Shown: positions 1-5,565 of the stretch, in pieces
How positions within the stretch are numbered: the stretch's first letter is position 1
Layout of the letters: each line of letters opens with the position of its first letter
Assembly: GCA_017860725.1 (NCBI GenBank)
Contig: JAGDMX010000202.1
Span: 1 to 5,565 of the forward strand
Direction: 5' to 3'
Length of the DNA stretch: 5,565 nt
From: Chloroflexota bacterium
GTDB lineage: Bacteria; Chloroflexota; Anaerolineae; Anaerolineales; UBA4823
Program-made: the position numbers and the translations under genes
Notes under the pieces: model-generated
What the model was told of the DNA's origin: nothing
Database searches by the model: none
What the model saw: the letters and a program-made list of their open reading frames with translations, nothing else

Positions 1-2705
1 AAATCCAGGGTGTAATCTGCGAGTGTGAAGGTTCTATCGAAGAAATAATAACCGCCACGCAGCTTTTCGGCTGCTCCCAGTAAAAGCGCTGCCTTACGGA
101 GATGTTCAATACGCTTTGCAGCCGGGCTATGCTCGCTTTGGCGGATTTCAAGGGAGCCAAAATACGCCAGAAACGAAATGGACATCGGCGTCCGGCTGCC
201 TACAAAATTCCAAAATTTTAAAGCCTCGCGGTAGTGATATTTACTCCGGCGGAAATCACCAAGGTCACGGTAAAACCCACCGATTAACAGGTGACTTTGA
301 AACAATCCATAACGGTCCTCTGCCTCTTCACAGAGCGCCAGCGCTTCCTGGAATTGTTGACTTGCTTGCCGGTTGTCCCCCTTTTCATGAGCCAACCAGG
401 CCAGGATGCCCAACGATCCGGCGCAATCCCAGTGGCATCCGGCCTGGCAGGCAAGATTGTAACTCTCCTGAGCGTCTTGTCCGGCTCGCTCCGGTTCATT
501 CCAGGCGAAAATATACATCCAGGCTCTAAACACCAGAGCCCACGCGAGATAAAAGCTCTCCGCAGGAGTGAGCTTGCGTCCCACTTCCACGCTCTCATCC
601 AACAGGCTTTGCGATAGGCCGATGTTTTCTGTTTGATCTGAATAAGCCATCGCCAATTTATATAGCGCTTCGCAGAGATCCGCGTTTGCTTCGTCCCCGA
701 TCTCCCGGCAGACAGCGATACCCATTCCAAGCCGCCGGCGCGCTTCTGCAAAGTCGCCGATTAACCAGAGGGAACCTCCCAGGGCGATCAGCGATCTGGC
801 GCGCAGCCAGGCGGGGATCGGCTTGCTCCCACATTTCTCCAGTCCGGTGAGCAGCCAATCGCAGGCTTCCTGCAGATATCCCAGGCTTTGCCACCACTCC
901 TTGATGGCGACTGCCAGGCGAAGTCCGACTTCTACCTCGGCGCAACCGTGGAATGACCACTCCATAGCCAGGCGCAGATTATCCAGATCGAGCTTTATCT
1001 TGCGCGTCCATTCCAGGCGTTCTTCGCTTTCATATTTTAAATCGGCAATTTCCGCAAGGTGGAGAAAATAATCCCGGTGGCGGATGCGAAGCGCCTGGCT
1101 TTCCCGCTCATCAAAAAGCTTCTCACGCACATACTGGCGCACGGTTTCTAACAGGCGGAAGCGCGTTTCCTGTCCCTGTTTCCGCTCGGCAATGACCAGG
1201 GACTTGTCCACCAGGGAGCTCAGCAAGTCCAGCATTTCTTCGCCCTTCACGCCTTGCCCGCTGCAGATGTGTTCGGCTGCCTCGAGCGTCCACCCCCCGG
1301 CGAAGACCGATAGTCGCCTGAACAGCCGGTTTTCCTTTTTATCCAATAATCGGTAGCTCCAATCGATCGTCGCCCGCAAAGTCTGCTGGCGAGGCAGCAC
1401 ACTGCGGCTTCCTCCGGTTAACAGGCGAAATGAATCGTCCAGGCGGGCAGCAACCTGCGCAACCGGCAGCACACCCAGACGTGCTGCTGCCAGCTCAATC
1501 GCCAGGGGTATTCCATCGAGTCTCTGGCATACCTGGGCAATCGCCTTCTTATTGTCCGTCGTCACGTGGAAACCCGGGAGGTTATATTGAGCCCGATCGA
1601 TAAACAGACGTACTCCCTCGCAGGCAGCCAGCGCATCCAGTGAGACGAGCTGCTGCGGATCAGGGACGGTCAGCGATGGGACCCGGAAGACCATTTCTCC
1701 AGCTACTCCCAGCGGCTCCCGGCTAGAAGCTAAGATGCGCAACTTGGGACAATTCACCAGCAAGTGGTCAGCCAGGCTGGAACAGGCCTTGAGCAGGTGC
1801 TCGCAGTTATCTAATAAAAGCAATCCCTGCCGAGTGCTCAGGAAAAAGGTCAGAGTATCCAGGATTGAGACGCCGGCTGCGTCGCGCAGACCAAGAGTAT
1901 ACGCGACGGAATGCGACACCAGGTCTGGATCAGAAAGCGGCGCAAGCTCTATGTACCAGACCCCGGCAGGATAATCGTCAAGAACCCGGGCGGCCACTAC
2001 CAGCGCCAGGCGGGTCTTGCCCACCCCACCCGAACCGGTCAGAGTAATCAGACGATGATTCCTCAATAAATCCAAGACCGCCTCGATTTCCCGCTCCCTG
2101 CCCACAAAGCTGGTCAGTTGTGTGGGCAAGTTATGGGGATGGGTGATCACACTCGCCAACGGGGGAAAGTCTTGCACGAGGCCGGGTGCACTGACCTGGT
2201 AAAGATGTTCCAACCACTGCATGCCCTTGAGGTGATGCTCGCCCAGATCTTTAAGCCTCACCCCCTCAGGCAGCTCGCGTTGGACCAGGTCGGCAGTCTC
2301 CTGCGAGAGCAGAATCTGCCCGCCGTAGGCGGCAGAATGGATGCGACCGATCCGGTTGAGGGTGTGGCAGGGGAGATAATCTTCCCCTTGCGCCTCAGCC
2401 GGACCAGTATGCAAGCCCATGCGCACCCGGATAGGACCGGTTTCTCCCCAGCTTTGTTGCCCCAGGCCGCGTTGGGCAGCAAGGGCAGCCTTTAACGCCT
2501 GGAGCGGTTGGGAGAAGGCGCAGTCCAATTCGTCACCGATAAACTTGAAAACAACGCCCCCATTTTCTTGCACCGCGGCCTGCAAGATAGCGTTGTGGGT
2601 TTCCAGGGACGCCTGCATGGCCACGGGCATGCACTCCCAGCGGGGGACACTGCTCTCAATATCTGTAAAAAGATAAGTAACGATTCCTACGGGTAGATGG
2701 GCCAT
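1..2705 (-). CDS. Class III nucleotide cyclase / STAND (NB-ARC-like) ATPase / TPR signalling protein, C-terminus off the left edge
   Basis: The frame is open from ATG at 2705 to the window edge: 901 residues, no stop. Residues 6-172 are a class III adenylate/guanylate cyclase domain. Visible are the metal-binding Asp15 in FTDIESS, K54 and Asp58 in FKFIGDE, and the Asn117/Arg121 transition-state pair in LNRIGR. Residues 200-410 are a STAND ATPase: FVGRERE (200-206), P-loop GSGGVGKT (224-231), Walker B LLLLDN (295-300, Asp299), SSRE with Arg329, and GIPL (398-401). A winged-helix-like segment starts near LFRRLSVFAGGW (461-472). Helical TPR-like repeats fill roughly 560-870. The segment LLLGAAEKLR near 880 is typical of the end of this family, so perhaps 50-60 residues are missing. 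ATG 2705 is the first usable start after the upstream TAA at 2778-2780, with a modest AGGA about 11 nt upstream. The family is expected to be cytosolic: ligand sensing by TPR/STAND, output through cyclic nucleotide or conformation. Activity is uncertain because cyclase positions usually Gly-Ser-Thr read SSV. Confidence 0.93.
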   Translation of the reverse strand, partial: MAHLPVGIVTYLFTDIESSVPRWECMPVAMQASLETHNAILQAAVQENGGVVFKFIGDELDCAFSQPLQALKAALAAQRGLGQQSWGETGPIRVRMGLHTGPAEAQGEDYLPCHTLNRIGRIHSAAYGGQILLSQETADLVQRELPEGVRLKDLGEHHLKGMQWLEHLYQVSAPGLVQDFPPLASVITHPHNLPTQLTSFVGREREIEAVLDLLRNHRLITLTGSGGVGKTRLALVVAARVLDDYPAGVWYIELAPLSDPDLVSHSVAYTLGLRDAAGVSILDTLTFFLSTRQGLLLLDNCEHLLKACSSLADHLLVNCPKLRILASSREPLGVAGEMVFRVPSLTVPDPQQLVSLDALAACEGVRLFIDRAQYNLPGFHVTTDNKKAIAQVCQRLDGIPLAIELAAARLGVLPVAQVAARLDDSFRLLTGGSRSVLPRQQTLRATIDWSYRLLDKKENRLFRRLSVFAGGWTLEAAEHICSGQGVKGEEMLDLLSSLVDKSLVIAERKQGQETRFRLLETVRQYVREKLFDERESQALRIRHRDYFLHLAEIADLKYESEERLEWTRKIKLDLDNLRLAMEWSFHGCAEVEVGLRLAVAIKEWWQSLGYLQEACDWLLTGLEKCGSKPIPAWLRARSLIALGGSLWLIGDFAEARRRLGMGIAVCREIGDEANADLCEALYKLAMAYSDQTENIGLSQSLLDESVEVGRKLTPAESFYLAWALVFRAWMYIFAWNEPERAGQDAQESYNLACQAGCHWDCAGSLGILAWLAHEKGDNRQASQQFQEALALCEEAEDRYGLFQSHLLIGGFYRDLGDFRRSKYHYREALKFWNFVGSRTPMSISFLAYFGSLEIRQSEHSPAAKRIEHLRKAALLLGAAEKLRGGYYFFDRTFTLADYTLD

Positions 2706-2721
2706 CGAACATGGATTCCTA

Positions 2722-2780
2722 TAGACAATAGACCGGAAAGGAATGGTTGATAATACTATAACAAAATATTGAAAATTTTA
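2722..2780 (-). promoter_or_regulatory. AT-rich, promoter-like stretch upstream of the cyclase/STAND gene
   Basis: This stretch lies 17-75 nt before the ATG at 2705 and is much richer in A+T than the flanking genes. On the minus strand it contains TATTAT and TATAGT, either of which resembles a -10 box. I could not match a convincing -35 hexamer at 16-18 nt spacing to either, so the exact promoter is not assigned. The position after a gap of more than 300 nt, and the palindrome just upstream, make a separate promoter for the downstream gene plausible. Confidence 0.3.
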
Positions 2781-2792
2781 CCGAGATTCCAC

Positions 2793-2808
2793 GTCGAATA
2801 AATTCGAC
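2793..2808. promoter_or_regulatory. Perfect palindrome GTCGAAT-AA-ATTCGAC, possible operator
   Basis: Two 7-base arms, GTCGAAT and ATTCGAC, are exact reverse complements with a 2-base spacer. The site is 88-103 nt upstream of the cyclase/STAND start and just upstream of the AT-rich promoter-like stretch, the usual place for a dimeric regulator to bind. The short spacer makes a stable RNA hairpin unlikely and there is no following U-run, so a terminator is a poor explanation. No regulator can be named from the site. Confidence 0.4.
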
Positions 2809-2927
2809 CAACATCTTCACCTCAAATGCGCTGGAAAAATCTGTCGTCGCCATCTGTAATATTGATGAGGCGGTCAAAGCGAATGCCGAAGCTCAGTCTA
2901 CTGTTCCGGCACATCAATCGATTTGAA

Positions 2928-2986
2928 CTAAGCCGTCTCAGGAAACGCATCACATGCCTTCTGATACTTGATATGAGAACCTCCTT
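2928..2986 (-). pseudogene. Possible decayed cistron start: strong ribosome-binding site without a start codon
   Basis: The minus strand carries AAGGAGGT at 2986-2979, nearly identical to the leaders of the two hydrolase genes. Seven bases later, where their ATG would be expected, this copy reads ATC (2972-2970). From there 14 sense codons, beginning IKYQKAC, run to a TAG at 2930-2928, and further stops follow in the same frame. Downstream in that frame, around 2833-2861, is the short string QYYRWRRQIF, which resembles helix-turn-helix pieces of IS3-type transposase OrfA proteins; that likeness is pattern recognition only. The simplest reading is the relic of a cistron that followed the hydrolase gene ending at 3015. 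It could also be a chance Shine-Dalgarno match. Confidence 0.3.
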
Positions 2987-3014
2987 GGTGTGACGGCTGC
3001 ATCGTGCTTGCAAT

Positions 3015-3893
3015 TCATGCTGTCTTGCGTAGCCACTCGTCTGTGACACGACGGAACTCCGCTGGGCATTCCAGGGGTATAGCATGCCCGGCGTCTTTGA
3101 AGGTCACCAGCTCTGCATTGTGGACTTTCCCCGCAATGAGCCAGGACTGTTCGGGTGGCGCCAACGGGTCGTCGTCTCCTGACAATACCAGCGCCGGTGC
3201 GGTGATGCGAGGCAGTACTGGAGTGAGGTCAAGTTTGTAGAACGCGCGATGCCAGGCGACCATCGCATCCAGGTCTAAATGCACGAAATCGGCAAGACTG
3301 CCCTCCAAAAATTCTTCCCGCCCCGGCCATGCGTCAAAGGCGCGCGGATTGCCCCAACACCTGCGCCACAGGTTCGGATAGCGCTTTGGGCTTTGCAGAA
3401 TCTTGAACGTGCCCTTGTCGATTGCCCTTCCAAAGGCGCCTTGCCGGGCGAGCCACAGCCCTACCCGGACGGAGCCCCTTACTTTTTTGCCCTCAGCCGC
3501 CCCTGACACGCATATCAACCGTGAGACCATCTCGGGGCAATGAGCCGCGATCGCCAGGGCAGTACATGCGCCCAGGGACACGCCGATTAACGTAAACCGT
3601 TGCTGGTCGCCGAGCAACTGGCGTATAGTGGTGGTTAACACTCGCGCAACTGTTTCTGCCGTGAGCAGCCTCGCATCGAAATCCGGAGGGAATGTCGCAG
3701 GATAGTGACCCGGCAGGCTCAATGCGTAACATGGCCCATGCTCGCGAAGGAACGCTACCTCGGGCCAGAGGAACAATCTGGCTGAGGCAGTGAATCCGTG
3801 CAAGAGAACAATTGGCTCGCCTGCCGCCTCAGGATTCAGGGAAAGGGCAACCAGGTGGTGCCCTTCAACGTCAAACTCATGGGTAGTGGTCAT
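3015..3893 (-). CDS. Alpha/beta-fold hydrolase with Ser-Asp-His triad
   Basis: A complete 292-residue protein of the alpha/beta hydrolase superfamily, a usual length for the single-domain cytosolic members; no signal peptide or membrane segment is visible. The oxyanion region is LLHGF (30-34). The nucleophile elbow is GVSLG with Ser106. The acid is most likely Asp242 in SGDDDPLAPP, and the base is His270 in DAGHAIPLE. Residues about 135-215 form a variable cap rich in Trp and Arg. The likely reaction is hydrolysis of an ester or related bond of a small molecule; the substrate cannot be inferred. The start at ATG 3893 is supported by AAAGGAGG at 3907-3900 with a 6-base spacer. The gene ends with TGA. 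It follows the other hydrolase gene by 54 nt and is probably cotranscribed with it. The two hydrolases share the fold but differ clearly in sequence, so they are not a recent duplication. Confidence 0.93.
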   Translation of the reverse strand: MTTTHEFDVEGHHLVALSLNPEAAGEPIVLLHGFTASARLFLWPEVAFLREHGPCYALSLPGHYPATFPPDFDARLLTAETVARVLTTTIRQLLGDQQRFTLIGVSLGACTALAIAAHCPEMVSRLICVSGAAEGKKVRGSVRVGLWLARQGAFGRAIDKGTFKILQSPKRYPNLWRRCWGNPRAFDAWPGREEFLEGSLADFVHLDLDAMVAWHRAFYKLDLTPVLPRITAPALVLSGDDDPLAPPEQSWLIAGKVHNAELVTFKDAGHAIPLECPAEFRRVTDEWLRKTA

Positions 3894-3921
3894 GGTTAGC
3901 CTCCTTTCTTAAACAGCCTAG

Positions 3922-3945
3922 CCACAACAGACATCCAGGTTGTGG
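3922..3945 (-). other. Small inverted repeat between the two hydrolase genes
   Basis: CCACAAC (3922-3928) and GTTGTGG (3939-3945) are exact reverse complements around a 10-base loop. The transcript could form a 7-bp hairpin just after the TAA of the upstream gene and 15 nt before the next Shine-Dalgarno. It has no U-run, so it is not a convincing intrinsic terminator. It could be a processing or attenuation element in the operon mRNA, or chance. Confidence 0.3.
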
Positions 3946-3947
3946 TG

Positions 3948-4733
3948 TTACAGGCCCTGCTCTGCCAGCCACGCGCACATCCGCTCCGCTACGGTGGGCC
4001 AGCCGGTGTCCAGCATCATGTGGTGCGCCAGGCCCGGAAAGATCACCGCCTGGGTGCCATAGGCGCGCGCCGTCGCTTCGACCTCGGCGCAGCGAATCTG
4101 CCGGTCGTTGGCGGCGCCCATCACGAGCATGGGGACTTTGACGCGCTCGGGCCGGGGCAACCCGAACCCCAGCATATCGAGGCTTGCCAGGGCGCTGTCG
4201 GGCTCAATCCGCCGCCAGCACTCGTTCACAACCTCATCCGGGCAGCCAGCCGAAAAGAACGACTCGCGGACCAGCCTCGGGCTGTTGAGGTAAGCCCGAG
4301 AGTCGAGCGTGAGCAGGCTGCGCAGGGCCCCCCAAGGGTGGCGGCGGACCAGGCGTAGATAGGGCGCCAGGCTGCCCCCCGGCGGCACCGAGGCGAGCAG
4401 GATTCCCGCCGCGGCTGGCTGCGATTCCAGGTACTTTTGCACCACCAGACCGCCTGAACAATGGCCGATCACGACCGGGGCCTTGGGCAAGCCAGCCGCG
4501 ACCTGTGCAATATCCTGTACGAAGTCGCGCAGGCGAGCCCAGCGCAATCGTTCCTTGCCATCGCTGCCGCCGTGCCCACGCAGGTTGAGCGCGTGTGCGG
4601 CATAGCCATGAGCGGCGAAGTAATCCAGGAAGTTAACCCAGCACCACGCGCCGTGGGATGCGCCATGCACGAAGAGCAAGGGCGTCGGGCGGGGGTTGGA
4701 CATCGGCTGGCAGGAAAGGACTTCAAGATACAT
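3948..4733 (-). CDS. Alpha/beta-fold hydrolase with cysteine at the nucleophile position
   Basis: A complete 261-residue alpha/beta hydrolase of the lysophospholipase-like group. LLFVHGASHGAWCW (19-32) is the oxyanion-hole region and LRGHGGSDG (51-59) a conserved loop. Relatives usually have GHSMGG at the nucleophile elbow; here it reads GHCSGG (90-95), so Cys92 (codon TGT, 4460-4458) occupies the nucleophile position. The rest of the triad is in place: Asp210 in GAANDRQ and His237 in GLAHHMMLD. The family acts on esters or acyl lipids; Cys nucleophiles are known in dienelactone hydrolases, so this enzyme may be active with altered chemistry, or impaired. ATG 4733 is preceded by AAGGAGGT at 4746-4739; the internal Met11 lacks comparable support. 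It begins 30 nt after the TGA that closes the sulfotransferase tail and 54 nt before the next hydrolase, so an operon is likely. Codons are very G+C rich (43 of 60 bases at 4141-4200). It ends in TAA at the usual end of the family. Confidence 0.93.
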   Translation of the reverse strand: MYLEVLSCQPMSNPRPTPLLFVHGASHGAWCWVNFLDYFAAHGYAAHALNLRGHGGSDGKERLRWARLRDFVQDIAQVAAGLPKAPVVIGHCSGGLVVQKYLESQPAAAGILLASVPPGGSLAPYLRLVRRHPWGALRSLLTLDSRAYLNSPRLVRESFFSAGCPDEVVNECWRRIEPDSALASLDMLGFGLPRPERVKVPMLVMGAANDRQIRCAEVEATARAYGTQAVIFPGLAHHMMLDTGWPTVAERMCAWLAEQGL

Positions 4734-4763
4734 AGGTGACCTCCTTCTTGTTCTCAGGACCAG

Positions 4764-4850
4764 TCAGCTTTCGACTCCCTTGGCATACCCGAACTCCTCA
4801 TTGTATTCTTTGAACATTTCGGCAATCTCCTGAGAAGTCTGCCCGAAATC
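4764..4850 (-). pseudogene. Detached C-terminal tail of the sulfotransferase, beyond an in-frame TAA
   Basis: The frame of the upstream sulfotransferase continues after TAA 4853-4851 for 28 codons to TGA 4766-4764. The translation starts DFGQTSQEIAEMF and later contains EYNEEFG. This matches the kind of ending I know for this family, in which an HxY motif is followed by a DFG-like acidic helix and a final Tyr/Phe-Gly segment. The stop would replace a residue between HHYHP and DFG; a GAA-to-TAA change of one base would explain it. No start codon with a ribosome-binding site precedes the tail, so it is probably untranslated unless TAA is read through. Confidence 0.65.
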
Positions 4851-5565
4851 TTACGGATGGTAGTGGTGGCGGCCGTGTTTATCTTTTGGATTTTGCTCGA
4901 TGTACTCTTGTAGAGTATGTTCATAACCATTTGGCCAGGGCAGTTGAAAATGCCTGTAAACTTCTATCACGGTACCAACCGGGTCGGCGATGATCTGTTC
5001 GTATTGGATATCGAAGATTTGGCCAGCATGTTTCTTGCGTGCGGCAAGATTCTCTTCGATTTCCCACGCTAAGAGACGAAGGTTGGTTTCGGCCATCATT
5101 TTTATGTCGACCTGGTTTGTCAAAGAGATATGGATTGAGTAATACAGGCTATTGAGGCTGGGCACAACCGCAACCGGATCGCGGTGAGTTTGGATTATCT
5201 GAGCTGATGGGATCATCCCTAGAAGCACATCGACTTTCGGCGAATGCTCCGGCGCTTTCATGACCAGCCGTCTGTCTGGGTTGGCAGACTGGAGCACCTG
5301 GAGCAAACGGAAATAATCCTGATATTTCTTTTCGAAGAGATTCTGCTTCATGTACCAATCGATATATCCATATACATCTGCGAAAAGCCAAAACGCGGTA
5401 TTCACAAAGGTCAGCCCGAGCATGAACAGGCATTCTTCCGGGTCATCCAACCCTGAATAATGCTTATGGTCAATGTTCGCAGTAAATTTAGATCGCAGGT
5501 TGATCTCCTGTTCTGCGATTTGTCGCCGTCGGTCCGGGCTACCACCGATTGGAGGGATGGGCCGG
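4851..5565 (-). CDS. Sulfotransferase family protein, N-terminus off the right edge and C-terminus cut by a stop
   Basis: The reading frame enters from the right edge and gives 237 residues to TAA 4853-4851. The family transfers a sulfuryl group from PAPS to a hydroxyl or amine acceptor; the acceptor is unknown here. Numbering from the first visible codon, LDDPEEC (39-45) matches the PEEC region of Sulfotransfer_3-like proteins. RLVMKAPEH (99-107) contains the conserved K-x-P-x-H. THRDP (126-130), with Ser136 after it, is the part that binds the 3'-phosphate of PAPS. HGRHHYHP closes the visible protein. The N-terminal phosphosulfate-binding loop must lie outside the window. A TTG at 5450 could be mistaken for the start, but coding continues upstream without a stop (PIPPIGGSPD and onward). 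The protein lacks the last 28 residues because of the TAA, so it may be a nonsense allele. G+C is much lower than in the next gene (24 of 60 bases at 5341-5400). Confidence 0.88.
   Translation of the reverse strand, partial: RPIPPIGGSPDRRRQIAEQEINLRSKFTANIDHKHYSGLDDPEECLFMLGLTFVNTAFWLFADVYGYIDWYMKQNLFEKKYQDYFRLLQVLQSANPDRRLVMKAPEHSPKVDVLLGMIPSAQIIQTHRDPVAVVPSLNSLYYSIHISLTNQVDIKMMAETNLRLLAWEIEENLAARKKHAGQIFDIQYEQIIADPVGTVIEVYRHFQLPWPNGYEHTLQEYIEQNPKDKHGRHHYHP

Noticed and set aside
116..2696. Several plus-strand frames of 60-137 codons across the cyclase/STAND gene.
   Set aside because: They are antisense to a continuous 901-codon frame with clear domain motifs, and their translations look non-biological.
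2762..2926. A plus-strand stop-to-stop frame of about 53 codons whose translation (for example LEKSVVAICNIDEAV) looks vaguely protein-like.
   Set aside because: It has no ATG, GTG or TTG start with a ribosome-binding site, and no family I can name with confidence.
2822..3085. An 87-codon minus-strand frame overlapping the end of the hydrolase gene.
   Set aside because: It overlaps the hydrolase C-terminus in another frame, has no ribosome-binding site at its start and no recognisable motif.
3922..3945. Intrinsic terminator between the two hydrolase genes.
   Set aside because: The 7-bp inverted repeat has no following T-run on the transcribed strand, and the next gene's ribosome-binding site follows directly.
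4851..4853. TAA reassigned to an amino acid in this organism.
   Set aside because: TAA ends the hydrolase at 3948 at the family's normal C-terminus, and no internal TAA occurs in the long cyclase/STAND frame.
4851..5450. Sulfotransferase starting at TTG 5450.
   Set aside because: The same frame continues upstream without a stop to the window edge and its translation looks like the family, so 5450 is an internal Leu codon.

Overview
The window looks like a piece of a free-living, environmental bacterial genome. Every supportable gene lies on the minus strand, so transcription runs from right to left. The very long fusion of a class III nucleotide cyclase domain, a STAND-type ATPase and TPRs at the left edge is a type I associate with Chloroflexota and Actinobacteria. 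A Chloroflexota-like source is my best guess, but only an inference. G+C is uneven: moderate overall, very high in the middle hydrolase gene, clearly lower in the right-hand sulfotransferase and in the gap at 2706-3014.

Layout in the direction of transcription. (1) 5565 to 4764: the C-terminal part of a sulfotransferase-family gene that enters from the right edge. It is cut by an in-frame TAA at 4851-4853, and a family-like tail continues in the same frame for 28 codons to a TGA at 4764-4766. (2) 4733 to 3948: an alpha/beta hydrolase whose nucleophile elbow carries cysteine instead of serine (GHCSGG). (3) 3893 to 3015: a second, conventional Ser-Asp-His alpha/beta hydrolase. (4) 3014 to 2706: a gap of about 309 bases. 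It holds a strong Shine-Dalgarno sequence with no start codon at the right spacing, a possible gene relic, a perfect 7+2+7 palindrome and an AT-rich, promoter-like stretch. (5) 2705 to beyond position 1: the cyclase/STAND/TPR protein, 901 codons visible, N-terminus intact and C-terminus off the edge.

The sulfotransferase and the two hydrolases are closely spaced. Counted from the TGA, 30 nt separate the first pair; 54 nt separate the two hydrolases. Both hydrolases have near-identical AAGGAGG-type leaders, so these genes read as one operon of small-molecule or lipid-modifying enzymes. The orphan Shine-Dalgarno suggests a further cistron once followed them. The cyclase/STAND/TPR gene is probably a signalling protein with its own promoter region. 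Whether it controls the enzyme genes cannot be read from the sequence. I found no tRNA, rRNA, CRISPR array, complete insertion sequence or replication origin.
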